Shown here: piece after piece, positions 9,293-18,477 of the stretch
How positions within the stretch are numbered: the stretch's first letter is position 1
How the letters are laid out: each line of letters starts with the position of its first letter
Assembly (NCBI GenBank): GCA_963734575.1
Contig: CAVTHT010000008.1
Location: 124,001 to 188,000 of the forward strand
Reading direction: 5' to 3'
DNA from: CAIWHR01 sp963734575
Lineage (GTDB): Bacteria > Pseudomonadota > Gammaproteobacteria > Burkholderiales > Casimicrobiaceae
Length of the DNA stretch: 64,000 bases
Made by a program: the position numbers and the translations under genes
The notes under the pieces: generated by a model
What the model was told of the DNA's origin: nothing
What the model saw: only the letters and a program-made list of their open reading frames with translations
Database searches by the model: none

Positions 9293-9967
9293 TCACGCGG
9301 TTGCGGCCTCGCCTTGCGCCTGCGCGATCGCCTGCAGCAGCACGTCGGCGCTTTGCGCCCCCGACACGCCCACCTTGCCGTCGAAGATGAAGAATGGCAC
9401 GCCCGTCACCCCGATCTCGTGGGCGCGACGCTCCGCCGCCACGATCGCTGCCAGGCCGTCTTCACCCTGGAGGTGGGCGAGTGCAGCGCCGCGGTCGAGG
9501 CCCGCACTCGCCGCGATGTCCGCGAGCGTCGCGCGATCGGCGAGCGAACGCCCCTCGCAGAAGTAGGCCGTGAAGAGTCGCTCGACCAGCGTCGATGCGT
9601 CGCCCGTCTGCTCCTGCGCCCAGCCGATCAGGCGATGCGCGTCGCGGGTGTTGGGCTGGCGCACGATGCGGTCGAATTCGAACGCGATGCCTTCGCTCGC
9701 ACCCGCGGCAGCGACGCGCGCATAGATGCCCGCCGCGCGTGCAGGACCGCCGAACTTCGCCTCGAGGTACGCGTGCCGGTCGATGCCCTCCGGCGGCAGA
9801 TCGGGATTGAGCTCGAACGGATGCCAGCGCACGACGGCGCCTGCGCGCTGCGCCGCGGGCAGGCGCGCGAGCGCCGCTTCGAGCCGCCGCTTGCCGATGA
9901 AGCACCAGGGGCAGACCACGTCCGAGATGACGTCGACGAGCAGTGCCGGATGGGACGACACGGACAT
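9293..9967 (-). CDS. DsbA family oxidoreductase (FrnE/polyketide-isomerase-like)
   Basis: 224 residues with a thioredoxin fold interrupted by a helical domain. The redox motif CPWC is at residues 19-22 (DVVCPWCFIGKRRLE), and a cis-Pro loop lies in GVTGVPFFIFD. There is no signal peptide, so unlike classical DsbA it should be cytoplasmic, as in the FrnE-like group (DsbA family protein, 2-hydroxychromene-2-carboxylate-isomerase-like). It is transcribed divergently from earP with about 60 bp between them. The substrate is unknown. Confidence 0.88.
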   Translation of the reverse strand: MSVSSHPALLVDVISDVVCPWCFIGKRRLEAALARLPAAQRAGAVVRWHPFELNPDLPPEGIDRHAYLEAKFGGPARAAGIYARVAAAGASEGIAFEFDRIVRQPNTRDAHRLIGWAQEQTGDASTLVERLFTAYFCEGRSLADRATLADIAASAGLDRGAALAHLQGEDGLAAIVAAERRAHEIGVTGVPFFIFDGKVGVSGAQSADVLLQAIAQAQGEAATA

Positions 9968-10027
9968 GCCAGTGCTCCTTGCTTGCTGTGAAAAAGTCGG
10001 ACCGTCGCGCCGGGCGATAATTCCACG

Positions 10028-11188
10028 ATGTTAGCGCGGCCTCCACCTCCGCACTGGGACGTGTTCTGTCGCGTCGTCGACAATCTCGGCGATGCCGGCA
10101 TCGCCTGGCGGCTCGCACGCCAGCTCGTGCGCGAGCACGGCGTGCGCACGACGCTGTGGATCGACGCGCCGCAGGTGCTGGCCGGCATGACGGGCAGCGC
10201 CGCAATCGCGGATGGCACATGCATCGCGGGCGTGACGATCCGGTCGATGACGGCGTGCGATGCGTCGGCACCACTGCCCGCCGTCATCGTCGAGGTGCTC
10301 GGCTGCGGATTGCCGGAACGCTACCGTGAGGCGGTGCGCGCCGCGCCCGTGCCGCCGCAGTGGTTCATCCTGGAATACCTCTCCGCCGAGGCGTGGGTTG
10401 CGGGCATGCATGCGAAGCCTTCACCCGATCCTGCGAGCGGCATTGCGCGTCGGTTCTGGTTTCCCGGCTTCACGCCGGATACCGGCGGCCTCCTTCGCGA
10501 ACGCGAGTTGGGCACGCGCCGCAACACGTTCGCGGCCGATCCCACCGCACGGGCCGCGCGCTGGCGCGCCCTCGGCGTCGGCGCGCTCGCACCTGACGCA
10601 ATGCTGGTCTCGCTTTTTTGCTACGCGCACGCACCGGTGCTCGCGGCATTCGCCGCGTGGAGCGCGGGCGCGCGGCCGGTCGCGTGCATGGTGCCCGAAG
10701 GCGTGGCGTCTGCAGCGATCGCGCGCTGGTGCGAAGGTCGTGCGCCCACGATTGGCCAATCGCACGTGCGCGGCGCATTGACCCTGCACGCCGTGCCCTT
10801 CGTGCCGCAGGACGATTACGACGAGCTGCTCTGGGCCTGCGACTTCAATTTCGTGCGCGGCGAGGACTCCTTCGTGCGTGCGCAGTGGGCGGGACGGCCG
10901 TTCGCATGGCACATCTATCCGCAGGAGGCCGCGGCACACCACGTCAAGCTGGCCGCGTTCCTGGATGCCTACGCCGTGCGGCTCGACCCCGGCGCCGCCG
11001 AGGCGTTGCGGGCGTTCTGGGGGGCATGGAATGGCCTCGCGGACGCCGCCACGCTCGCTCCCGCGTGGGACCGCCTCGTCGGCGAATTCGGCGCGCTCCG
11101 CACGCATGCCCGTGCGTGGGCGGACGCGCTCGCGACGCTGCCGGAGCTCACCCAGACTCTCGTCGAAGCCGCCGCGGACAAGGTATAA
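10028..11188 (+). CDS. earP: EF-P arginine rhamnosyltransferase EarP
   Basis: 386 residues. EarP transfers rhamnose from dTDP-rhamnose to Arg32 of EF-P, which relieves ribosome stalling at polyproline. The catalytic N-terminal motif VVDNLGDAGIAWRLARQL places the two conserved aspartates at residues 18 and 22. The C-terminal half has the nucleotide-sugar motif FNFVRGEDSFVRAQWAG. The start is supported by a GATAAT -10-like hexamer at 10016-10021, which would leave a nearly leaderless transcript. The target gene efp follows 58 nt later, the usual arrangement in beta- and gammaproteobacteria. Confidence 0.95.
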   Translation: MLARPPPPHWDVFCRVVDNLGDAGIAWRLARQLVREHGVRTTLWIDAPQVLAGMTGSAAIADGTCIAGVTIRSMTACDASAPLPAVIVEVLGCGLPERYREAVRAAPVPPQWFILEYLSAEAWVAGMHAKPSPDPASGIARRFWFPGFTPDTGGLLRERELGTRRNTFAADPTARAARWRALGVGALAPDAMLVSLFCYAHAPVLAAFAAWSAGARPVACMVPEGVASAAIARWCEGRAPTIGQSHVRGALTLHAVPFVPQDDYDELLWACDFNFVRGEDSFVRAQWAGRPFAWHIYPQEAAAHHVKLAAFLDAYAVRLDPGAAEALRAFWGAWNGLADAATLAPAWDRLVGEFGALRTHARAWADALATLPELTQTLVEAAADKV

Positions 11189-11189
11189 T
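11184..11189 (+). promoter_or_regulatory. Candidate -10 box for efp, overlapping the earP stop
   Basis: TATAAT, a perfect sigma-70 -10 hexamer, includes the last bases of earP (its TAA stop). It lies 57 bp before the efp ATG. The -35 region (around 11161) is weak, so an internal promoter for efp is a suggestion only. Confidence 0.4.
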
Positions 11190-11246
11190 CGAGGGTTTCC
11201 CGGGCCACGGCTGGTCCGGACCAACCTACCTCTTTCGGGTGCAGCA

Positions 11247-11801
11247 ATGAAGATCGCGCAAGAAGTGCGTGCCGGCAACGTCATCATGGTCGGGAAGGAC
11301 CCGATGGTGGTGCAGAAGGCCGAGTTCACGAAGTCCGGCCGCAATGCCTCCGTCGTGAAGATGAAGCTCAAGAACCTCCTCACCGGCTCCGGCACGGAGA
11401 CGGTCTACCGCGCCGACGAGAAGTTCGACGTGGTGCAGCTCGAGAAGAAGGAAGTCACGTACTCGTACTTCGCCGATCCGATGTACGTCTTCATGGACGG
11501 CGAGTTCAACCAGTTCGAGGTCGAGAAGGACAACATGGGGGACGCCCTCAACTACCTCGACGACGGGCTGCCCTGCGAGCTGACGTTCTACGAAGGCAAG
11601 GCCATCTCCGTCGAGCTGCCGAACTCCGTCGTGCGCGAGGTGATCTACACGGAACCTGCGGTGCGCGGCGACACCTCGGGCAAGGTGCTGAAGCCCGCGA
11701 AGCTCAACACGGGCTACGAAGTGCAGGTGCCGCTGTTCGTCGCCACCGGCGATCGCATCGAGATCGACACCCGCACGGGCGAGTACCGCCGCCGCGTGTA
11801 G
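11247..11801 (+). CDS. efp: Elongation factor P
   Basis: 184 residues, the standard length with three beta-barrel domains. EF-P binds between the P and E sites and speeds peptide bonds at polyproline. The modification loop reads KSGRNAS with Arg at position 32, the residue rhamnosylated by EarP, in place of the lysine used in EpmA organisms. The C-terminal domain ends GDRIEIDTRTGEYRRRV, the conserved EF-P signature. The ATG at 11247 is the only sensible start. A strong terminator follows. Confidence 0.97.
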   Translation: MKIAQEVRAGNVIMVGKDPMVVQKAEFTKSGRNASVVKMKLKNLLTGSGTETVYRADEKFDVVQLEKKEVTYSYFADPMYVFMDGEFNQFEVEKDNMGDALNYLDDGLPCELTFYEGKAISVELPNSVVREVIYTEPAVRGDTSGKVLKPAKLNTGYEVQVPLFVATGDRIEIDTRTGEYRRRV

Positions 11802-11834
11802 CGCCACGCGGCCGCCCGGGCGGCATCGGCAAGA

Positions 11835-11857
11835 GGGCACCTGCGGGTGCCCTTTTT
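11835..11857 (+). terminator. Rho-independent terminator after efp
   Basis: GGGCACC / GGTGCCC, a 7-bp stem with a TGCG loop, followed directly by five T residues; 33 nt after the efp stop. Confidence 0.9.
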
Positions 11858-11973
11858 GTTTGACCGTGTCCACGCTGACATGGCCCGCATCTTGCTCGAA
11901 CCGCTGCAGCCAACAACAAGGGCGCGCCTCCCGTTGCACTACGGGCCGAAGCGCCGATCCTGAGCACCTCGAG

Positions 11974-14025
11974 ATGTCCCCCGGACTGCAACACCGCGGC
12001 AACACTGAACTCTGTGCGGCAGTCCGCCGCACGGCGCCATCCACCGATCGCGTGTCGCCGCCCGACCGGCGGCCGGGCACGCGCGACCTGCCCGGCGATC
12101 CGCAACAACGGGTACGCCTGCGCCGGTTCCTCCTCGCCTCCGCCCTGTATGCGCTGTCGGTCCCGCTGCTGGCGCTCGCGGTCGAGATGGGATTGCTGGA
12201 CGCGCGGGATGGCGCGATCGCCGTCATCCTCATGCTCGTGGTGAACGGCACGCTGTACGTGTTGTTCCGTACACGATGCAATCAGCGCTTCCGCGACCCC
12301 AGCCTGACCTGGCACCAGATCCTGTGCGGCACGGCCATCCTGATGTTCATCGTCTACGCGATGCGCGCCGAACGCGCGGTCGGGCTCGTGCTCTGCCCCA
12401 TGCTGCTGCTGTTCGGGGTGTTCCGCTTCAGCAGCCGCGAGTTCGTGGTCGCCGCGGTGATCATGCTCGCGGCCTATGCCTTCGACATCACGCTCCTGAC
12501 GGCGCTGCGCCCGGAGACCATCAATCCGCCCACGGAGTGGTACCGGTGGCTCGTGCTGGCGTGCACCCTGCCCTGCTTCGCGATCGTGGGCGGCAAGAGC
12601 AGCGAATTGCGCTCCCACCTGCGCCGCTCGAACGAGGAGCTCAACTCCGCACTCGCCACCATCCAGCAGATGGCGACGCACGATTCCCTGACCGGGCTGC
12701 CGAACCGGGCCCTGTTCAACGAAACCCTGCTCCATACCCTCGCGAGCGCGGAGCGCCACGGCTGGCGCACGGCGCTGTTCTTCATGGACCTCGACCGGTT
12801 CAAGAACATCAACGACACCCTCGGCCACCCCGTGGGCGACGAGGTGCTGAAGGAGACGGCACGGCGGCTCGGCGCGTGCGCCGGCAGCGGATTGATGGTT
12901 GCACGCCTCGGGGGCGACGAGTTCGTGCTGCTGCTCGAGGAATTCGACGACACGGGGACGCTCGACGTGATCGCCGAGCGCCTGCGCGTCGCGCTCGCGG
13001 AGCCGATGACGATCAACGGGCGCGAGCTGCACCTGACCGTCAGCATCGGCATCAGCACGTTCCCCACCGATGCGCGCGACGCGCATACCCTGGTGGCGCA
13101 CGCCGACATCGCGATGTACCGGGCCAAGGAGCAGGGCCGCAACGGCCACAGCATCTACACGTCGCGCAGCAACCTGCACAGCGTGGCGCGCCTGTCGCTC
13201 GAAACTGCGCTGCGCCGCGTGCTCGAGCGCGACGAGCTCGTGCTGCACTACCAGCCGAAGATCGACATCCGGACGGGGCGGGTCACCGGCGTGGAAGCGC
13301 TGTTGCGGTGGCAGCACCCGACGCTGGGCCTCCTCCCGCCGGCCCAGTTCATGGATCTCGCGGAAGAGACGGGCTTCATCGTGCCGATGGGGGAATGGGC
13401 GCTGCATGCGGCGTGCCGGGCAGCGCACCGCTGGCAATCGGCCGGGATCGCGATGCCGGTGGCCGTCAACCTGTCCGCCCGCCAGTTCCATCACGGCGAG
13501 CTCGTCGCGACGCTCGCGGGCGTCCTGGCCGCGACCCACCTTCCTGCGCGCTGGCTGGAGATCGAGATCACCGAGAGCATGGTGATGCGCAACCCGACGC
13601 ATGCGGCGTCGGTGATGCAGGCCATCCGCGCGATGGGCATCCGGATCACGCTGGACGACTTCGGGACCGGCTACTCCTCGCTGGGATATCTCAAGCGCTT
13701 TCCCATCGATTGCCTGAAGCTCGACCGCAGCTTCGTCGCCGACCTGCCGCACGACATCAACGACGTCGCCATCACCCGCGCCGTCATCGCGATGGCGCAC
13801 ACGCTTTCCATCGGGGTCATCGCGGAAGGCGTCGAGAACGACGCGCAGCTGCAGCTCCTGCGCAGCGAGGGCTGCGACGAGTACCAGGGTTACCTGTGCC
13901 AGCCCGCGCTCGAGGAGCCCGAGCTGATCCGGTTCCTGCGCGCCCGCGCGGCGACGCACCGGCGTGCAGCGGAGCCGGCTGCGCCACGCGACGCACTGGC
14001 GTGGCCGCGCGAAATGCGGGCGTGA
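11974..14025 (+). CDS. Membrane GGDEF-EAL protein (cyclic-di-GMP metabolism)
   Basis: 683 residues from the ATG at 11974; an upstream TTG would run through the terminator region and is rejected. About five or six membrane helices (residues 50-200) precede a short coiled linker. The GGDEF domain keeps the intact active site LGGDEFV (Gly313-Phe317), and the EAL domain keeps EALLRW (Glu441) plus the downstream EITESMVM and LDDFGTGYSS motifs that bind metal and substrate. Both activities, synthesis and hydrolysis of c-di-GMP, therefore look possible. There is no obvious partner gene. The membrane part does not match a sensor I can name. Confidence 0.92.
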   Translation: MSPGLQHRGNTELCAAVRRTAPSTDRVSPPDRRPGTRDLPGDPQQRVRLRRFLLASALYALSVPLLALAVEMGLLDARDGAIAVILMLVVNGTLYVLFRTRCNQRFRDPSLTWHQILCGTAILMFIVYAMRAERAVGLVLCPMLLLFGVFRFSSREFVVAAVIMLAAYAFDITLLTALRPETINPPTEWYRWLVLACTLPCFAIVGGKSSELRSHLRRSNEELNSALATIQQMATHDSLTGLPNRALFNETLLHTLASAERHGWRTALFFMDLDRFKNINDTLGHPVGDEVLKETARRLGACAGSGLMVARLGGDEFVLLLEEFDDTGTLDVIAERLRVALAEPMTINGRELHLTVSIGISTFPTDARDAHTLVAHADIAMYRAKEQGRNGHSIYTSRSNLHSVARLSLETALRRVLERDELVLHYQPKIDIRTGRVTGVEALLRWQHPTLGLLPPAQFMDLAEETGFIVPMGEWALHAACRAAHRWQSAGIAMPVAVNLSARQFHHGELVATLAGVLAATHLPARWLEIEITESMVMRNPTHAASVMQAIRAMGIRITLDDFGTGYSSLGYLKRFPIDCLKLDRSFVADLPHDINDVAITRAVIAMAHTLSIGVIAEGVENDAQLQLLRSEGCDEYQGYLCQPALEEPELIRFLRARAATHRRAAEPAAPRDALAWPREMRA

Positions 14026-14074
14026 CCGGCAGCGCCGAACGTCACGGCGCAGAGCTGCCGCGAACGTTACGCCG

Positions 14075-14638
14075 TCAGGCGCGCACCGGGTGCTTGCGCA
14101 ACTTGCGCTGCAGCGTGCGCCGGTGCATCGACAGCGCACGTGCCGTCGCCGACACGTTGTCGTTGTTGTCGCGCAGCACGCGCTGGATGTGCTCCCACTC
14201 CAGGCGCTCGACCGACATGGGCTTCGTTTCCACGGGCACCGAGTCGTTGGGCGCATCCTTCTGCAGCGCCGCGAGCACCTCGTCGGCCTCCACCGGCTTG
14301 GTGAGGTAATACGTGGCGCCCAGCTTCACCGCTTCGATCGCGGTGGGAATGCTGCCGTGGCCGGTGAGCACGACGATGCGCATGCGCGGGTTGACCGCCT
14401 TCAAGCTGCCGATCAGCTTGAGACCGCTCTGGTCGGGGAGCCGGAGGTCGATGACGGCGTACTCCGGATGGGCGGCCTGCGCGGCCGCGAGACCGTCGTG
14501 CGCCGAGTGCGCGACGCGCACCGCGTAGCCACGCGCCTCGAACGCACGCGACATCACCTCGCACAGCACCTGATCGTCATCGACCAGCAGCAGGCTCGCC
14601 GCAGGCGTCGGGGACGGGTTCCGGGTTTGCATCATCAT
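14075..14638 (-). CDS. regA: RegA/PrrA-type response regulator
   Basis: 187 residues. The receiver domain has the acidic pair DDD (about residues 20-22), the phospho-acceptor Asp64 in VIDLRLPDQSG, a conserved Thr in VLTGHGSI and Lys in LTKPVE. A short linker leads to a Fis-like helix-turn-helix at the C-terminus (LRDNNDNVSATARALSMHRRTLQRKLRK), the RegA/PrrA/ActR layout. RegA regulators control redox genes, including hydrogenase and cytochrome genes, in other proteobacteria. The ATG at 14638 overlaps the stop of the kinase gene as ATGA, so the two are translationally coupled. Whether it acts on the hydrogenase here is inference. Confidence 0.88.
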   Translation of the reverse strand: MMMQTRNPSPTPAASLLLVDDDQVLCEVMSRAFEARGYAVRVAHSAHDGLAAAQAAHPEYAVIDLRLPDQSGLKLIGSLKAVNPRMRIVVLTGHGSIPTAIEAVKLGATYYLTKPVEADEVLAALQKDAPNDSVPVETKPMSVERLEWEHIQRVLRDNNDNVSATARALSMHRRTLQRKLRKHPVRA

Positions 14639-16011
14639 TTTCTTGCCCCTGTTGGATTGCGTTGAAGACTCGACAGCGGGATGCGCACGTTCGCGACCGC
14701 GCCGCCTTCGCGGCGGTTGGACCACGTGACGGTGCCGCCCAGCCGCGCGACGGTGGAGGCCGTCAGCATGACGCCGAGACCGGTCCCCTTTCCGGGTGCC
14801 TTGGTCGTGAAGAACGCGCGGCCAAGGCGCTTGAGATACGGGGCGGGAATGCCCGGCCCGTGATCGACGACGGTGATCCGCAGCTGGTGGCGGTCCCACG
14901 ACGCCGAAACCGCGACGAAATCCGGGGACGCGTCGGCGGCATTGTTGAGGAGGATGAGGATCGCCTGCTTGAGCGCGGTGTCCGCGACGATCGTCGGCGC
15001 AGGCGGCTGCCCATGGAGATCGCAGCGCAGCTCCACACCGGGACGCATCGTTCGACATCGCTCGGCGAGATCGGCGACGAACTGGTCCACCGGCTGCACC
15101 ACGTCTTCATCGAGGCGTGCGCCACGCGCGGCGTTGCGCAGGTGCGCGAGCGCATCCTTGCACGCGGCGATCTGCGACGACAGCAGCCGCGCGTCGCGCT
15201 CGAGGTCGGGCGTTCCGCCCAGGCGCTGCCATTCCTGCACGATCACGCCCATCGACATGAGGGGGCTTGCGAGCTCGTGCGCGGCGCCAGCCGCGATGGT
15301 GCCGATACGCAGCATCGCTTCATCGTTGAGCGCCTTGCGCGCGGCTTCCTCGAGCAACCGCTGATTCTGCTGCAATGCTCCGGTCACCCGTGCCACGAAC
15401 CACGCGATCATCGCGGTGGTCAGCGTGAAGCTCACCCACCGCGCCAGAGTGAGCACTCCGGCCGGGATCTCGCCGCCATCGGCGAGGCGCAGCGGCACCT
15501 CGAATTCCGCTGCAATCCCGAAGGCGAGCAGCACCAGGGGCGCGCCGGCAAGTGCGTGACGCGGCGGGAGCAGCAGGGCGATCACCGCGACGTGCAGTAG
15601 ATAGAGCAGCGCGAACGGATTGGCCGCGCCGCCGGCGAGTAGGAGCAGCGCGGTGAACGCAGCGAGATCGACGACGAGATGGCCGAACACCTCGAGGTGC
15701 GATGCGGGCGTGCCCTGGTGAAGGCGTCGCACGAGCGCGAGGTTGAGCATTGCGAGCGTGGCCACGATCGCGAGCATCGGCACGTAATGCAACGCGAGAC
15801 CGGTGACGTAGGCCGCGCCGACGGCGATCACCTGCGCGGCGATCGCGATGAAACGCAGATGACTGAGCTGCCGCAGGCTCGCAAGCGACGCCGTCGCGTC
15901 GACGGTCATTCCGAGCGGCGCCAGCGCGACGACCGGTGGCACGGCGGCGCCCGCATGGGGGTCCGCAGCGGGCGCGCGTTTGTCGAAGGTCAGCGGCAAG
16001 GACGGGTTCAT
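14635..16011 (-). CDS. regB: RegB/PrrB-type redox sensor histidine kinase
   Basis: 458 residues. Six membrane helices (about residues 50-210) include the RegB quinone-site heptapeptide GGAANPF (127-133), matching GGxxNPF. The H-box AAGAAHELASPL carries His245. A cysteine at 284 (IAACKDALAHL) sits where the RegB redox cysteine is expected. The ATPase domain has NNAADAS (N box), DHGPGIP (G1) and GTGLGVMLT (G2). The kinase would sense the ubiquinone pool and oxygen state and phosphorylate RegA. The start at 16011 (MNPSLPL) is chosen over an open frame that runs 74 codons further upstream through low-complexity sequence. Confidence 0.9.
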   Translation of the reverse strand: MNPSLPLTFDKRAPAADPHAGAAVPPVVALAPLGMTVDATASLASLRQLSHLRFIAIAAQVIAVGAAYVTGLALHYVPMLAIVATLAMLNLALVRRLHQGTPASHLEVFGHLVVDLAAFTALLLLAGGAANPFALLYLLHVAVIALLLPPRHALAGAPLVLLAFGIAAEFEVPLRLADGGEIPAGVLTLARWVSFTLTTAMIAWFVARVTGALQQNQRLLEEAARKALNDEAMLRIGTIAAGAAHELASPLMSMGVIVQEWQRLGGTPDLERDARLLSSQIAACKDALAHLRNAARGARLDEDVVQPVDQFVADLAERCRTMRPGVELRCDLHGQPPAPTIVADTALKQAILILLNNAADASPDFVAVSASWDRHQLRITVVDHGPGIPAPYLKRLGRAFFTTKAPGKGTGLGVMLTASTVARLGGTVTWSNRREGGAVANVRIPLSSLQRNPTGARK

Positions 16012-16231
16012 CGTGGTGGCGCACCCCGACACCGGACCGTGGCAGGGTGACGCGACCATTGTCCGCGGCATTCCGACCCAAGCTTTGCGCTGACTCAAGA
16101 AAACTGCGGAAGCGAGCCCGAAGGCACGCTGGACAGCCCTGGGGCCCGCACCGGGGGGCGCAGTGGCACGGATTGGGCCGCAGCGCCCCTGGCACGACGG
16201 TGGCGAAGGCGTTTTTCCCGTCGGCGGCCAC

Positions 16232-16259
16232 AAAAAAGCCGGCTCGCGCCGGCTTTTTG
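16232..16259 (-). terminator. Rho-independent terminator after the cytochrome c gene
   Basis: AAAAAGCCGGC / GCCGGCTTTTT around a TCGC loop. The symmetric A/T tracts make it work in either direction. It ends the small cytochrome gene, whose stop is at 16279. Confidence 0.9.
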
Positions 16260-16278
16260 CCCTGCGGGGAAGCGCGTC

Positions 16279-16581
16279 TTACTTGTCGACGATCGCGTGC
16301 ACCATCTTGGCGACGTCCTCCTGCTTCGCCTTGACGGCGGGGTGGCCCTTGCCGCCCGCGACCTTTTCCACGAGCTTCGCCTCGTAGGCATCGCGCTCCT
16401 TGCCCTTGGCCGGGGCCTTCTTGGCCACGTCGGCGAACGCCGGTCCCACCTTCTTCGTGTTCATGTCATGGCAGTTCAGGCAACCGTTCGCCTTGAGCAT
16501 GTCTTCCCCTTCCGCGGCGAATGCCGAACCCGCAGCCGTCATGGCGAGGGCCGCGGCTGCCGCAATCATCATCGACTTCAT
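16279..16581 (-). CDS. Small class I cytochrome c
   Basis: 100 residues with a Sec signal peptide (ending GSAFAAEG), giving a periplasmic cytochrome of about 78 residues. There is a single haem site CLNCH near the mature N-terminus; the axial Met would come from the C-terminal half, but the usual Met is not obvious, the nearest being in DVAKMVHAIV. The motif KKVGPAFADVAKK is typical of cytochrome c-551/c-552. It probably shuttles electrons in the periplasm. It lies between the RegB gene and the hydrogenase cluster, with its own terminator. Confidence 0.88.
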   Translation of the reverse strand: MKSMMIAAAAALAMTAAGSAFAAEGEDMLKANGCLNCHDMNTKKVGPAFADVAKKAPAKGKERDAYEAKLVEKVAGGKGHPAVKAKQEDVAKMVHAIVDK

Positions 16582-16696
16582 CGTATCGCTCCTTGTGAAA
16601 GCCCATGAAATGCGGGCCGTTGACGTTCGCCGCCACTCCGGCACGCGGCGTGAGATTGTAACGCGCGAGCATGCCCGCCGTTGACGCCCGTTGCGG

Positions 16697-18475
16697 TCAT
16701 GCCTCGTGCACGACTGCCGGATGCTTGTGACTTGCCGGCCCACCCGGCTTTACTGTCCCGCCGGTCCCGGCCGTGCGACGCCGGTGCAGCGCAAGATGCA
16801 AGGGCGTGCGCGAGCGCGGCACCTTGGCGACAAAGTTGTAGCGGGCGACGTGATAGCTGGGATCGAAGCCGAAGAAATTGAGCTGCATGCGTGCGAGCTC
16901 CTCGGCCCGATAGGCGGCGAGCGGCTTGCGCGCCTCGTCCGTGGCCCGGCGCGCATTCTTCGCTGCCAGGCGCCTGACGAAATCCGGGGCGGCCGCGAGC
17001 GCATTGGCGCGCGCGTGCACGCCCGCCTCGAACTCGGCGTGGGTCGCGCCGAAGGCGTCATCCACGAGGCCGAGCTGCGCTGCATCGCGGGCGAGCAGCG
17101 GCAGGCGATTCGCGACGAGTGCGCGTGCCGGCTCGCCGGCGACGCGACGCGGCAGCAGGTACGTCCAGTATTCCGACCCGTACAGGTTGCCCATACCGCG
17201 GTAATGCGGATTCAGCACGATGCCGCTCCGCGCGTACACGTGGTCGGCGGCGAGTGCGAGGAACGCGCCCCCGGCGCCGGCATTGCCGCGCATCGCCGCG
17301 ATCGTCACGTGCGTATCGGTGCAGACGATGTCGCGCACGAGGTCGTTCATCGCGTTGATGTTGCGCCACGACGCCTCGGCCGGATGCTCCTCGCCTTCGA
17401 TCATGTTGAGATGGATGCCATTCGACCAGAAGTCCGGCCCCCCGGTCAGGACGATGACGCGCGTCGGCCGCGTGCGTGCGTGACCGAACGCGGCGCGCAG
17501 CCGCTCGCATTGCGCAGTCGCCATCGCGCCGTTGTAGAACGGGAAGTGCAGATAGCCGACGGCGCCGCGCTCCTCGTACACGACGTCGCGCAGCGTGGCG
17601 CCGTCCACTACCGCATCGGGCGCGAGCGGCCGTTCGGGAATGCCGGCCAGCGCGGAACCGAGCGCAATGCACGCCGGCAGCTTGAACGCGCCGGGCGCTT
17701 CCGCGCGCTTCACGTGGCCGATCCACACCGCGCCGTCGACCGTAGCGCGGCAGAGCGCGCCCTCGCGCGTCGCGAGCACGGTGCCCGGCAATGCGTCACC
17801 GCCATCGATGAGGCTCTCGGCATGCGCGTCGAAGACGAAGCAGGGCACGCCGGCGATCTCGTCGCGCACGCCCGGGAAGCCGTCGGCACAACGGATCTTG
17901 CGCAGGATGGTTGCCGTGTCGTCGCGGGCCCAGTCGAGCGCGCGGTCCGCCTGCCGCATGAGCGGGTGCGTGCGCCCGCGCACGCCGGGCGCGTCGTCGC
18001 GCTGCGGCGTCGGCGACCCGCCTTGCGCGAGGCGCTGCAGCGCCTCGCGTACCGCCACGACCGCGGCCTCGGTGACCTCGTTGCGGTAGAGGCTCCCCTT
18101 GGTCGCCGCCCGCATCGGGAACACGGCCGAGGACCACACCGGCCCCGCGTCCATCTCCCCGGTGGCCTGGAGCACGGTGACGCCCCACCGCGCCTCGCCG
18201 CGCAGCACCGCCCAATCGAGCGCGGAGGGTCCGCGATCGCCAGGGATGCCCGGATGCACCACGAGGCACCGGTAGCGTTGCCACACCGATGCCGGTATGG
18301 CGCGCTTCAGGAAGGGCGCGATCACGAGATCCGGGCGCCAGGCCGCAACCGCCTCTTCCGTCACGGCGTCGTTCACGTCGAACTCGACCGAGATCTCGTG
18401 GCCGTCGGCTCGCAACTCTGCATGCAGACGCTGCGTCAGGCTGTTGAACGCGTGCGTGAGGAGCAGGATGCGCAT
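16697..18475 (-). CDS. hypX: Hydrogenase maturation factor HypX
   Basis: 592 residues. HypX makes the CO ligand of the [NiFe] site from a formyl group in air-tolerant hydrogenase producers. The N-terminal half is a formyl-tetrahydrofolate hydrolase-like domain (LLLTHAFNSLTQRLHAEL, then VVHPGIPGDRGPSALDWA). The C-terminal half is an enoyl-CoA hydratase-like domain (LTGGPDFWSNGIHLNMIEG; AMRGNAGAGGAFLALAAD). The end SYHVARYNFVAKVP fits the family. It is the last gene of the hup-hyp cluster, 2 nt after hypE. The extra 40-odd C-terminal residues are low complexity. Confidence 0.93.
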   Translation of the reverse strand: MRILLLTHAFNSLTQRLHAELRADGHEISVEFDVNDAVTEEAVAAWRPDLVIAPFLKRAIPASVWQRYRCLVVHPGIPGDRGPSALDWAVLRGEARWGVTVLQATGEMDAGPVWSSAVFPMRAATKGSLYRNEVTEAAVVAVREALQRLAQGGSPTPQRDDAPGVRGRTHPLMRQADRALDWARDDTATILRKIRCADGFPGVRDEIAGVPCFVFDAHAESLIDGGDALPGTVLATREGALCRATVDGAVWIGHVKRAEAPGAFKLPACIALGSALAGIPERPLAPDAVVDGATLRDVVYEERGAVGYLHFPFYNGAMATAQCERLRAAFGHARTRPTRVIVLTGGPDFWSNGIHLNMIEGEEHPAEASWRNINAMNDLVRDIVCTDTHVTIAAMRGNAGAGGAFLALAADHVYARSGIVLNPHYRGMGNLYGSEYWTYLLPRRVAGEPARALVANRLPLLARDAAQLGLVDDAFGATHAEFEAGVHARANALAAAPDFVRRLAAKNARRATDEARKPLAAYRAEELARMQLNFFGFDPSYHVARYNFVAKVPRSRTPLHLALHRRRTAGTGGTVKPGGPASHKHPAVVHEA

Positions 18476-18477
18476 GC

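Noticed and set aside
11704..14256. Minus-strand open frame of about 850 codons opposite the GGDEF-EAL gene
   Set aside because: Composition is Arg/His/Glu-rich without motifs, and the plus strand carries an intact GGDEF-EAL protein.
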